Below, piece after piece: positions 27,000-34,893 of a stretch of 64,000 nt of DNA. The DNA comes from Desulfovibrio cuneatus DSM 11391 (GTDB lineage Bacteria > Desulfobacterota > Desulfovibrionia > Desulfovibrionales > Desulfovibrionaceae), in contig NZ_KE387017.1 of NCBI RefSeq assembly GCF_000430005.1, positions 191,715 through 255,714 of the forward strand, in the 5' to 3' direction. A program made the translations under genes and the position numbers. Every line of letters starts with the position of its first letter. Within the stretch, counting starts at the first letter, position 1. Below the pieces are notes generated by a model. It searched no databases. It had not been told where the DNA came from and saw only the letters and a program-made list of their open reading frames with translations.

Positions 27000-29054
27000 T
27001 TATTCCTTGTGCAGCAACAGCCCCAGGCGTTCATGCAGCAAAGCAGCCTTGGCCTTGCCCACGCCGGGCACGTTACGTAGTTCTTGTTCAGTGGCTTTTG
27101 CCATGGCGGGTAATGAGCCAAAGTGCTGGAACAGCTCCTTGGCCAGGTGCGGGCCAACACCGGGCAGGCGGGTGAGTTCCCCCGCCAACGTGGCAGCGGC
27201 ACGGGCCTGGCGATGGCGGCCTATAACAAAGTCGTGGGCAGCGTCGCGCACCCGTTGCAGGTAGAGCAGTTCCGGGCAGCCGGGGGGCATGTTCACAGGG
27301 TTGCTGCGCCCGGCAAGAAAAATGCGGTCGCTGGTGTTGCCTGCCCGCCTGTCTTGCTTGCCTTCTTCCGTGCGGGCCTTGGCAATGGAGGCCAGCACAA
27401 ATTCTTCCAGCACTCCGGCTTCTTTAAAGGCCCGCTCCACAGCGGCAAGCTGGCCTTTGCCGCCATCTACCAGCACAAGGTCGGCCCAAGGTGCCCCTGC
27501 CCGTGCCCGGCGGGTGGCCCAGGCAGCCAGGGCGGCGTAATCGTCCCCTGCTTCGGCCCCGGCCTCGGTCAGGTTGTCGTCCAGGCTGTACACGCGGTAG
27601 TCGCTTTTGCACGGTTCTTCATCAATAAACACCACCATGCCCGCACGGGTTTGTTGCCCGCTGGTGTGGGAAATATCTACCATTTCAATGCGGCGCACCG
27701 GGCGCGGGCTGTGCAGGCGCCCGGCCAGGGCCCCTGCCAGTTCCGGCGACTTTTTGGTTTTTACCGCTTCACGGGCGTTGGTGGCAGCCAGGGCGGCAAG
27801 GCGGTCTTCATGGGTATTGCGAGGCATGGCCAGGGTTACGGCACTGCCTTTGGCTTCTGCCAGGGCCAGTTGCAGGTCGGTAAAGCGCTCTTCCCAGTCT
27901 GCCAGCAGGTCGCCCGCATCAATGGTGGGGGTGGCTGCCGGGGGAAAGGCCGATTCTGGCGCAGAGGGCGCGTCTTCAACAGGTTTCTCTGCTTTTGCCT
28001 TAGTGTGTTGAGTGGCTATAGACTGGCCGCTGGATTCTAAGTCCAGTGGTTGTAGCTGGCCCGTTTGGCCCGTTTGGCCTGTTACTGCCTTGGGCAGCCA
28101 TGGCAGCACAATGCGGGGCGGGGTGGGGGCAGCGCCCGTAAGGTAAAACTGGCACAGAAAGCTATAGAGCAGTTCCGGCGTGTCTTCCATGCTCAGGGCA
28201 GGCCAGAAAAAGGAACTGCCGTCTATGAGCAGGCCGTCGCGCACAAACACCACCCCAAGGGCCAGGCCTTCCGGGGTTTGGGCCACGCCAATAAGGTCAA
28301 GCTCTGTGCCGGGGGCCAGCACCACGCTTTGGCGCTCCACCGTGTTTTCAATGGCCTTTATCTGGTCGCGGAACAGGGCTGCTTCTTCATAGTGCATGGC
28401 TTCTGCCGCAGCGCTCATATCCGCATGTAAGCGTTCCAGCAGTTCACGCGAGCGCCCGGAAAGAAACAGCCCCACCTTGTGCAGCATGGCGTTGTATTCT
28501 TCGCGCGGCACAGGCAGCGTGCAGGGGCCAAGGCACTGCCCTATGGAATGGTACAGGCAGGGCCGGGTGCGGTTTTTAAAGGCCGTGTCGCGGCAGCGGC
28601 GCAGGGGGAAAAAGCGGTGAATAAGCTTCCAGGTTTCCCGCGCGGCAGTACCGGAAGAAAAGGGGCCGTACACGGTGTCGCCGCGTTCGCGCTTACGGGA
28701 GGTGTGGCGGATAACCTCCACCCGCGGGTAGGGGTGGCGGTGGCTGATGCGGAATAGCAGGTAGGCTTTGTCGTCGCGCAGCACAATGTTGTAGCGCGGG
28801 CGGTGCTTTTTAATAAGGCTGGATTCCAGCAGCAGGGCTTCTTTTTCCGTGGCGGTGTTAAGAATGTCCAGGCTGCGGGCTAAGTGCAGCATGGCGCGGG
28901 TTTTGGAAGGCAGGGCGGCTTCGGGCCGAAAGTACGACGCAAGGCGGCGGCGCAGGCGGCGTGCCTTGCCCACGTAGATAATTTTGCCGCTGGCGTCTTT
29001 GTATAAGTATACGCCAGGGGTGTCGGGGTAGAGTGAGAGGTCGGGTTTTTCCAT
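27000..29054 (-). CDS. uvrC: Excinuclease ABC subunit C
   Basis: UvrC makes the dual incisions in nucleotide excision repair. The order is GIY-YIG nuclease (GVYLYKDASGKIIYVGKARR, 14-33), a cysteine cluster (CRDTAFKNRTRPCLYHSIGQCLGPC), a UVR motif (about 214-248), the RNase-H-like endonuclease with VDISHTSGQQTRAGMVVF and DLVLVDGGKGQL, and a C-terminal helix-hairpin-helix pair (LTRLPGVGPHLAKELFQHFGS). At 684 residues it is longer than usual because residues 324-379 form a Gln/Thr/Ala/Pro-rich linker with GQTGQTGQ. It is upstream of, and coupled to, the HAD gene. Confidence 0.96.
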   Translation of the reverse strand: MEKPDLSLYPDTPGVYLYKDASGKIIYVGKARRLRRRLASYFRPEAALPSKTRAMLHLARSLDILNTATEKEALLLESSLIKKHRPRYNIVLRDDKAYLLFRISHRHPYPRVEVIRHTSRKRERGDTVYGPFSSGTAARETWKLIHRFFPLRRCRDTAFKNRTRPCLYHSIGQCLGPCTLPVPREEYNAMLHKVGLFLSGRSRELLERLHADMSAAAEAMHYEEAALFRDQIKAIENTVERQSVVLAPGTELDLIGVAQTPEGLALGVVFVRDGLLIDGSSFFWPALSMEDTPELLYSFLCQFYLTGAAPTPPRIVLPWLPKAVTGQTGQTGQLQPLDLESSGQSIATQHTKAKAEKPVEDAPSAPESAFPPAATPTIDAGDLLADWEERFTDLQLALAEAKGSAVTLAMPRNTHEDRLAALAATNAREAVKTKKSPELAGALAGRLHSPRPVRRIEMVDISHTSGQQTRAGMVVFIDEEPCKSDYRVYSLDDNLTEAGAEAGDDYAALAAWATRRARAGAPWADLVLVDGGKGQLAAVERAFKEAGVLEEFVLASIAKARTEEGKQDRRAGNTSDRIFLAGRSNPVNMPPGCPELLYLQRVRDAAHDFVIGRHRQARAAATLAGELTRLPGVGPHLAKELFQHFGSLPAMAKATEQELRNVPGVGKAKAALLHERLGLLLHKE

Positions 29055-29146
29055 GGAGTTTTTTGGTGGGAGTGCTGGAGAGTAGTGCGGCGTGCCGCCG
29101 CGTCAGCCTGTTATTTCTAGTTTTGTTTGCCGCTCCGCTAAGGGCT

Positions 29147-29274
29147 GGAAACACGAAGTTTTTTTCGTTTAGCAAGGCGCGATGTATTTTTGCAAGGGCG
29201 GGCTGGGCTCTTCGGCCCTGCCCCCGTTGCAAAAATGCAAGCAACGCCGCAAAACGGAAAAAATCCGTGTTTCC
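29147..29274. repeat. Divergent dyad repeat, copy G
   Basis: It starts GGAAACACGAAGTTTTTTTC and ends AAAAAATCCGTGTTTCC, so both termini changed in step (GAAACACG/CGTGTTTC). The core is GCAAGGGCGGGCTGGGC / GCCCTGCCCCCGTTGC. The compensating changes keep the stem. Confidence 0.7.
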
Positions 29275-29326
29275 ATAGGGGGCCCGATGTGCGGCGCCCC
29301 ACAACCCCTCGCACACGGGGTTGCAC

Positions 29327-29447
29327 CCCGTGACCCCGCTAGGCTTCGACCCGCGCTCAGTAGATTTGTTCCGCTCACTCGAAGACTCGTACGCTGCACA
29401 AATATATTCGCGCGGTAAGTGCACCACGCCCAGCATGGGCGAGGGGG
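29327..29447 (+). repeat. Left arm of a long inverted repeat around the KAP-LysE unit
   Basis: The best-matched part is 29364-29415 (ATTTGTTCCGCTCACTCGAA, GACTCGTACGC, CAAATAT, CGCGCGG), which is the inverse of 32116-32166. Weaker identity extends about 35 bases on each side (GACCCCG, AGG.T.CG.CCC.CGCT). Each arm also has its own internal dyad (ATTTGT...ACAAAT). Confidence 0.75.
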
Positions 29448-29625
29448 CATGTATCAATACTCTACTTGTTATAAGGGCATCGTCCTACAAGTCAATTGCT
29501 TTGTTGCCGGGGAGTGCTACAGAGAATACTGCACTGCGCATGAGTGAGTGCGCGGGCAAATCCGCATGGCAGCAGGTGGGAACGCAGAGATTCCTTGGGG
29601 CTGTGGTGGCTTGGGGGGAAGGGTT

Positions 29626-29703
29626 ATGGCGCGGTGCCTTCTTCCTTGCTCGGCTCCACAAAGTTGATGAACTTTTCAAGCTGCTTGCGCCAAAGGTTGG
29701 TTG
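29626..29703 (-). pseudogene. Relic of a KAP NTPase 3' end
   Basis: Read on the minus strand, it gives NLWRKQLEKFINFVEPSKEE then GTAP and TAA. This is nearly the same as the end of the complete KAP protein (LWRKQLEEFINFVEPSKEE). Upstream of this tail the similarity stops. It is a fragment of a second KAP gene or a duplicated 3' end, lying just beyond the LysE-type gene. As a result, lysE is flanked by direct repeats of about 65 bp. Confidence 0.7.
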
Positions 29704-29745
29704 AGAAGAACAGAGTACTATAATGGGTCTTGCCCTTGCTTGGCC

Positions 29746-30360
29746 TTACACCAAAACAAGGCGCACAGCCAGAAGAATAAAGATAACACCCATGGCTTGA
29801 TTAAGGAAGGTGGCGGCGCGGGAGTGGCGTAAAAAATGGCCCAGAATTTTGTCAGCAAACAGCACCAGCAGGGCTTCCCATATAATGGCAATAAGAATAA
29901 CCACTGTGCCAAGGGCAATAAAGGTGGTGGTTCGGCTGGGGGCATTGTGCGACACAAATTGCGGCAAGAACGCCAGAAAAAATAACGCCACCTTGGGGTT
30001 GAGCACGTCCACCAGCACCCCTTGCTTGAACAGGCCAGCAAGGGACATGGGCGTGGCGGCGGGTTCGCTCAACTGCAAGGCAGGCGTGCGAAAAACCTGA
30101 ATACCCAGCCAACCAAGATAGGCGGCTCCGCCATACTGGAGCAGAGCATAGGCAACGGGAGAACTTTGCACAATGGCGGCAAACCCGAATGCCGCAGCCA
30201 AAACATGCACCAACGCGCCCGTGCACACACCAAGGCTTGAAATAAACCCGGCCCGCTGCCCCTGGGCCAGAGTGCGCCCAAGAATGTACACATGGTCAGG
30301 CCCTGGCGAAACGTTTAACACCAACGCCGCAGTGAGGAATAGGGGCAGGTTTTCAATCAT
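29746..30360 (-). CDS. LysE/RhtB-family exporter
   Basis: An inner-membrane amino-acid or metabolite exporter of 204 residues with six hydrophobic helices. The family signature GPDHVYILGRTLAQGQRAGF lies after helix 1, followed by LGVCTGALVHVLAAAFG and the second-half helices (DVLNPKVALFFLAFLPQFV). Transported substrate is unknown; RhtB relatives export threonine or homoserine lactones. ATG at 30360 overlaps the KAP stop codon as ATGA, so it is translated with the KAP NTPase. No ribosome site of its own is obvious. Confidence 0.88.
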   Translation of the reverse strand: MIENLPLFLTAALVLNVSPGPDHVYILGRTLAQGQRAGFISSLGVCTGALVHVLAAAFGFAAIVQSSPVAYALLQYGGAAYLGWLGIQVFRTPALQLSEPAATPMSLAGLFKQGVLVDVLNPKVALFFLAFLPQFVSHNAPSRTTTFIALGTVVILIAIIWEALLVLFADKILGHFLRHSRAATFLNQAMGVIFILLAVRLVLV

Positions 30361-31886
30361 TGGGGGGGGCCTTCTTCTTTGCTCGGCTCCACAAAATTGA
30401 TGAACTCTTCAAGCTGCTTGCGCCAGAGGGTTCCATACTTGTTATTTGCAATCCATTGGTATTCTGGTCTTTCATTAAGGCGAGATTGTTCAGTGTTTAT
30501 GATAAGGAGACAAAAACTTTTCCCATTGCGCATCAAGCAAGAGTTATTTGCTTGTGTAGTTGTGTGTAGTTCTAAAAAAGTGTCACGGAGTGAGCTTTGT
30601 CCAGAGGAGTTTTTTCCCTGTATTAAGGCAGAGAAAATATTATTATATTGTAAATTAGCGTTTGACGGGAAAAAATGTTGAGAGGGATTTAACGGAGAAT
30701 AAGAATCGGGAATCAAGGCATTCTCTACCGCTTGTGAAATAGAACAGTTTTTTTCTGCCCGATAGCTCATGGCTCTAGCACACGCCAAGAGAGAGACAAA
30801 ATCCATATCTTTCCGATGGGACAAAACAGACACTTGATTCATGACCTGGAGTGCTTCACGACACGAGGGAAGGATTTCATATGTTATTGCTGCAATCCAG
30901 CCGGGAAGATATAATGAGTACGTTGCTAACTCATCATCGATTTTTTGGTCAATTCCCAATGTAAACTGCGGTTCCTCAAATTTCTGGCAAATAAACGAAT
31001 GCTTGTCTATTGCAGGCAGGTGAATGTCCATGTCGATGAATTTATGCAGGTAGGCTCTGGCTCCGGCTCTATTTAGCCCATACGTTTTGGCAATACAGTT
31101 GGCAATTTGTGTAGGCTCTATGGCAAGCACAAACACCGTATTTTTTACACAAAAAAGGTGTTTTATGGTTTCCAGCACAGCCACTGCAAAGCTTGGCTTG
31201 CAGCGGTCGAGTTCATCCACCATGATGATAAGGGGCATCTTGTAGGCTTCTTGAACCGCTTCTCCAAATTTTTGCATTGCAATTTTTATGGCTTCACGGT
31301 TGATTTTGTCTTCTGCAAGCCATTCTTCGGCTTTTTCTTCAAAGGCTTTCAGTGATTCATCCGTGACAGTGCCGAAAAATTCTGCTGTTGTCTCGTCTGC
31401 TCCTTGTTGCTGTGCCGCTGTGTTTGCCATAGCACTGGCAAGGCGGCGTAGTATGGGCATGCCTTTGCGAATGCCCACTTTGGCAAGAAGACCAAATAAT
31501 GTTTTAGCTTTAGCTTTAAGTTCTGCTGCAAGTGTTGTTGGATTCTCTTTAATAAACGCTTGCAGCGCCGTAGCAAAAGCCAGAAAAGGGTCTTGGGTGT
31601 AGTCATATTCCCAGGCATTGAACCGGAAGCAAAGTCCTTGCGGTTTTCCCGGCTCATTGTGCAGCCAGTGCTGCCAGCGTTCCAGAAAGTCGCTTTTACC
31701 TGTTCCCCAGCCGGAGGAAATGGAAAGCACGTAGGGGCCGCCAGAGGTCTGAAACTTCTGGGTGAGTGTTTTTGCAAGAATTTCCCTGTCAGGTACAAGG
31801 TTGTCAGCCCAAGGGTCACTCTTCTCTTTTATGTTAGACGTATCAAATCGTACCAGTTTATTGGAATTATCGGGAGTGTCTGACAT
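30357..31886 (-). CDS. KAP-family P-loop NTPase
   Basis: A STAND-like ATPase of 509 residues. Walker A is GWGTGKS (59-65), preceded by YVLSISSG. The KAP-typical FNAWEYDYTQDPFLAF follows (90-104). Walker B is LIIMVDELDRCKPSFAV (219-235) with sensor-like VFVLAIEPTQIANCI. Many KAP proteins carry membrane helices between the Walker motifs; here that insert (about 110-215) is charged and I see no clear helix pair, so it may be soluble. PifA of plasmid F, which blocks phage T7, is a KAP member, so defence is possible but unproven. Codon use is more AT-rich than its neighbours. Confidence 0.85.
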   Translation of the reverse strand: MSDTPDNSNKLVRFDTSNIKEKSDPWADNLVPDREILAKTLTQKFQTSGGPYVLSISSGWGTGKSDFLERWQHWLHNEPGKPQGLCFRFNAWEYDYTQDPFLAFATALQAFIKENPTTLAAELKAKAKTLFGLLAKVGIRKGMPILRRLASAMANTAAQQQGADETTAEFFGTVTDESLKAFEEKAEEWLAEDKINREAIKIAMQKFGEAVQEAYKMPLIIMVDELDRCKPSFAVAVLETIKHLFCVKNTVFVLAIEPTQIANCIAKTYGLNRAGARAYLHKFIDMDIHLPAIDKHSFICQKFEEPQFTLGIDQKIDDELATYSLYLPGWIAAITYEILPSCREALQVMNQVSVLSHRKDMDFVSLLACARAMSYRAEKNCSISQAVENALIPDSYSPLNPSQHFFPSNANLQYNNIFSALIQGKNSSGQSSLRDTFLELHTTTQANNSCLMRNGKSFCLLIINTEQSRLNERPEYQWIANNKYGTLWRKQLEEFINFVEPSKEEGPPQ

Positions 31887-32115
31887 AGTGCGGCCCTTTA
31901 TATAGGATTCTTTGCGGCGGTAGCCGCACCTTACAGGTAATTCTTTGAGTTTCCCCTACCCAATGTGCGCTTTGCTGCGCCCGCCCACTCATGCAGGGTG
32001 CGGTTGTTTTTGTTCTGATTGCCGACTTTGTAGCAATTACTTTGTGTGGCAGAGTTTTTATTGAGAGCAAGTAACCGATAACTGCCCATTACTCATGCCT
32101 AGCACGGTGGCCTCC

Positions 32116-32205
32116 CCGCGCGGTTATATTTGTTCGCGTACGAGTCTTCGAGTTAGCAGAACAAATATCCTAAGCGTGGGCCGTAACCTAAACGGGGTCT
32201 TGGGG
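32116..32205 (-). repeat. Right arm of the long inverted repeat
   Basis: This is the inverse of 29327-29415. It contains CCGCGCGG, CGTACGAGTCTTCGAGTTAG and the distal GCGTGGGCCGTAACCTAAAC with GGGGTC. It lies just upstream of the KAP gene. A local hairpin GGGAGCC...GGCTCCC follows at 32230. Confidence 0.75.
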
Positions 32206-32318
32206 CAGAGCCCCAAGCGTGTAGGGTTGTTAGGGAGCCGCACGAGGGCTCCCTAACCCAAGCGGAGCGGATGAATGAAGAGAAAAGAGGAATGGTGTGG
32301 CGCTTGCGCCGCACTATC

Positions 32319-32357
32319 TCTCTCTATCCCTCTCCCTCCCTCTCCCTCCCTCTCTCT
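32319..32357. repeat. Pyrimidine-rich simple repeat (CTCTCC/TCCC)
   Basis: TCTCTCTATCCCTCTCCCTC and CCTCTCCCTCCCTCTCTCT run into the last codons of the dehydrogenase on the other strand. This is a tract prone to slippage. Confidence 0.8.
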
Positions 32358-33267
32358 AAACCCCCAACGCCTCTATCAAATTCTTAATGGTATCAATCTC
32401 CATCTGAATCCTCGCCTCTTTTGCGTAAGACCCAATATGCGGGGTCAGCACCACATTGGGCAATGCACACAATCCCCCTGTGTACGGCTCCTTAGCATAT
32501 ACGTCCAACGCCGCGCCAGAAAGTTTGCCTTCTTTCAATGCTGTATACAGCGCTTCTTCATCAATCAGCCCGCCGCGTGCGGCGTTTATCACCCATGCAC
32601 CGGGCTTCATGGCCGCAATGGCGGCAGCGTCCAGCACGGGTTTGCCGTCTTTGGGTTTGGAGCAGTGCAATGTCACAATATCGGCACTGGCCAGCAAGCT
32701 TTGCATAGTATCATGACGGGGGAACGTGCTTTCCCCGGTGCTGAACGGGTCGTACCATTCCGGCTTGGCACCCATGTGGGCAAAGGCTTGCCCCACGGCA
32801 CGGCCAATGCGCCCAAAGCCGATAATGCCCACGGTTTTACCAAACAGCAGGTTGCCCATGCGCTTTTTCCATACGCCTTGGCGCATTTCAGCATCCATGC
32901 GGGTGACTTGGCGCATCAAATCCAGGGCGTAGCCAAGGGTCAGTTCCACCACGGCTCTTGTGGGGCCATCTGGCGTGCAGCGCACGGCAATGCCTCGGGC
33001 CTTGGCGGCTTCCTGGTCTACGCTGTCCATACCCACGCCGCAGCGGGAAACGACTTTCAGTTCCGGCAGGCTGGCGAACACACGCTCGGTGAGTGGCTCT
33101 GTGCCAGCGGCAACGGCAACACAGCCTTGCAGCACGGCAATGGCTTCATCTTCTGTCAGCGCCCGGCCGTGCGGGTTCAGCACCGGGGTAAGGCCTTTTT
33201 CCGCCAGCAGGCGCAGGGGTTCTTCACTGAATTGGGCGAAGCTGGAGGTGGTTATGGCTACTTTCAT
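32356..33267 (-). CDS. D-2-hydroxyacid dehydrogenase (SerA-like)
   Basis: An NAD-dependent oxidoreductase of 303 residues. It has the Rossmann loop VGIIGFGRIGRAVGQAF, catalytic Arg in NAARGGLIDEEAL, Glu in AKEPY and His in LTPHIGSYAKEAR. It lacks the ACT/ASB regulatory domains of housekeeping SerA. Its place at the end of a sugar locus suggests it handles a 2-keto or 2-hydroxy sugar acid, or feeds the aldolase; this is inference. ATG at 33267 has AAAGGATT upstream. A dyad repeat separates it from the acyltransferase. Confidence 0.82.
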   Translation of the reverse strand: MKVAITTSSFAQFSEEPLRLLAEKGLTPVLNPHGRALTEDEAIAVLQGCVAVAAGTEPLTERVFASLPELKVVSRCGVGMDSVDQEAAKARGIAVRCTPDGPTRAVVELTLGYALDLMRQVTRMDAEMRQGVWKKRMGNLLFGKTVGIIGFGRIGRAVGQAFAHMGAKPEWYDPFSTGESTFPRHDTMQSLLASADIVTLHCSKPKDGKPVLDAAAIAAMKPGAWVINAARGGLIDEEALYTALKEGKLSGAALDVYAKEPYTGGLCALPNVVLTPHIGSYAKEARIQMEIDTIKNLIEALGV

Positions 33268-33287
33268 AGTACAATCCTTTATTGGGC

Positions 33288-33411
33288 GAAACGCTGAGTT
33301 ATTCCGTTTGGCTGCGTTACTCGCCTTTTTTGCGGCGGGGCAGGGCCAAAGAGCCCAGCACCCACCTTAAAAAAGACTCGTGTCTTGCCAAACGAAAAAC
33401 TGAGCGTTTCC
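33288..33411. repeat. GGAAACGCT dyad repeat, copy H
   Basis: It starts GAAACGCTGAGTTATTCCGT and ends AAAAACTGAGCGTTTC. The core AGGGCCAAAGAGCCCAGC matches copy A at 8563. It lies in the 5' region of the hydroxyacid dehydrogenase gene. Confidence 0.85.
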
Positions 33412-33451
33412 AATACGGTTTTAAAAAAGTTATTCTTTGGAATTAGGTTTG

Positions 33452-34036
33452 TTATTCGCGAAACCGCAATATCTTGGCCGGAATCCCCCCCACCACGGCA
33501 TTTTGGGGAACATCCTTGGTTACCACGGCCCCGGCCCCTATGACAGCCCCGCTGGCAATGTGCACGCCGGGCAGAATGGTGCAGTGTGCGGCTATCCACA
33601 CATCGTCTTCAATGGTTACAGTGGCGGGAATATGCCCCTGCTGCACAATGGGAATATCGAGCCTGTCCATGGCGTGGTTGGCCCCCTGAATAAGGGTCAT
33701 GGGGCCAATGGCCACATTATTGCCAATGGTTACGGTGGCGTCGTTGGCGTTGATGGAGGAAAAATCTCCCAGAAACACGTTGTTGCCCAAAGTAATGGTG
33801 CCCCGCGCGGCATACAACGAGGAAAGGCGGTTCAGCCCCACATTGTTGCCTATGCGGATGTTGCGAAAGCCCTGCACCACAACGCCTATTCCTGTGCGCA
33901 GGCCCTTGCCTGCCCGGCCAAACAGGGGGGAATAGAGCAAACGCCGGGTACCAGTGCCCGGTCCGCCCGGAATCCAGCCCCACAGGCCGCGCCAAAGTTC
34001 TTCAAACTGGAGGTTAATGCGTTCTTTTGTAGTCAT
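33452..34036 (-). CDS. Hexapeptide-repeat acyltransferase
   Basis: A left-handed beta-helix acyltransferase of the Maa/WbbJ type, about 194 residues. Hexapeptide repeats include ITLGNNVFLGDFSSINAND, VTIGNNVAIGPMTLIQGANH (catalytic His) and VTIEDDVWIAAHCTILPGVH, IASGAVIGAGAVVTKDVP. It probably acetylates a sugar of the surface glycan. ATG at 34036 has no clear ribosome site; GTG at 34072 would add 12 residues. It lies 80 bp after kdsB with a strong hairpin between. Confidence 0.85.
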   Translation of the reverse strand: MTTKERINLQFEELWRGLWGWIPGGPGTGTRRLLYSPLFGRAGKGLRTGIGVVVQGFRNIRIGNNVGLNRLSSLYAARGTITLGNNVFLGDFSSINANDATVTIGNNVAIGPMTLIQGANHAMDRLDIPIVQQGHIPATVTIEDDVWIAAHCTILPGVHIASGAVIGAGAVVTKDVPQNAVVGGIPAKILRFRE

Positions 34037-34057
34037 AATAATGGGGGTGTTGTTTGC

Positions 34058-34104
34058 GGGGGAGGGAACCACAAGGGCTTCAAGTCCTTGTGGTTCCCTC
34101 CCCC
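34058..34104. terminator. Long hairpin between kdsB and the acyltransferase gene
   Basis: GGGGGAGGGAACCACAAGG pairs perfectly with its inverse around nine bases. No U run follows on the minus strand, so it may moderate read-through or stabilise RNA instead of ending transcription fully. Confidence 0.5.
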
Positions 34105-34116
34105 AAAACTCTCTCC

Positions 34117-34884
34117 TTACGAATATTGCTTCCTCAATGTATCCTGCTCCATCATGGCAATCACGCGGGCGTGGTCTTCGGGGGTGTCCACGCTAAGGGT
34201 GCGTTCCGTAATGGACACCATGCGTACTTTTTCGCCATTTTCCAGAATGCGCATCATGTCAACAGATTCGATAATCTCCAGGGGTGTTTCCGGCAGGCTG
34301 TTGAATTCCAAAAGGTATTCGCGGCGGAAGGGAATAATGCACACCTGCTTTTTCATGGGCACATGGGGGGTGCCTTTTTTGCGGGAAGGAATGGGCTCGC
34401 GGGAGAAGTACAGGGCGTTGCCGTGCAGGTCTGTGACCACCTTCACTTCGCTGGGGTCTTCAAATTCCGTTTCATTGGCCAGGTCTGCCATAAGGTTTAC
34501 CACTTTCAGGGTGGGGTCTTGCAGCATGGGTTCAATGGCGGCATCAATCATTTCCGGGGTCACCATGGGCTCGTCGCCCTGCACCATAACCACAATATCA
34601 ATGGTAATGCCCAAGGCCTTTTCAATGTGCAGCATGGCTTCTGCGGTGCGGTCTGTGCAACGGGTGTACGTGTCTTTGGTCATAACGGCGTTAAGCCCGG
34701 CTTTTTCCGCATACTGCATAATCACGTCATCGCAGGTGGCAATGTAAGTGGCAGTAAGGCGTTTGCACATGGCAGTACGGAAGGCAACGTGCCCCACCAT
34801 GGGGACACCGTGAATGTCTGCAAGGGGTTTGCCGGGGTAACGGGAAGACCCCATGCGGGCGGGAATAATGGCAACTATGTTCAT
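34117..34884 (-). CDS. KdsB-like CMP-ulosonate synthetase
   Basis: A CTP-dependent cytidylyltransferase of 255 residues that activates Kdo-like acids. N-terminal IIPARMGSSRYPGKPLADI binds CTP. VMVQGDEPMVTPEMI and YFSREPIPSRKKG are Kdo-synthetase motifs. The usual SGTDR region is TYTRCTDRTAEA, unlike housekeeping KdsB, so it may use a modified Kdo or another ulosonic acid. It lies nine bases after the epimerase gene, within a tight aldolase-epimerase-kdsB operon. The assignment to Kdo itself is uncertain. Confidence 0.8.
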   Translation of the reverse strand: MNIVAIIPARMGSSRYPGKPLADIHGVPMVGHVAFRTAMCKRLTATYIATCDDVIMQYAEKAGLNAVMTKDTYTRCTDRTAEAMLHIEKALGITIDIVVMVQGDEPMVTPEMIDAAIEPMLQDPTLKVVNLMADLANETEFEDPSEVKVVTDLHGNALYFSREPIPSRKKGTPHVPMKKQVCIIPFRREYLLEFNSLPETPLEIIESVDMMRILENGEKVRMVSITERTLSVDTPEDHARVIAMMEQDTLRKQYS

Positions 34885-34893
34885 GGCAGCTCC

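Noticed and set aside
27000-27202. Longer HAD protein starting inside uvrC
   Set aside because: The extra residues are Pro/Cys-rich and lack protein character. GTG at 26998 has a good ribosome site directly after the uvrC stop.
31887-32355. A gene in the gap upstream of KAP
   Set aside because: The space is filled by the inverted-repeat arm, a GGGAGCC hairpin and a CT-rich tract. Frames are short.
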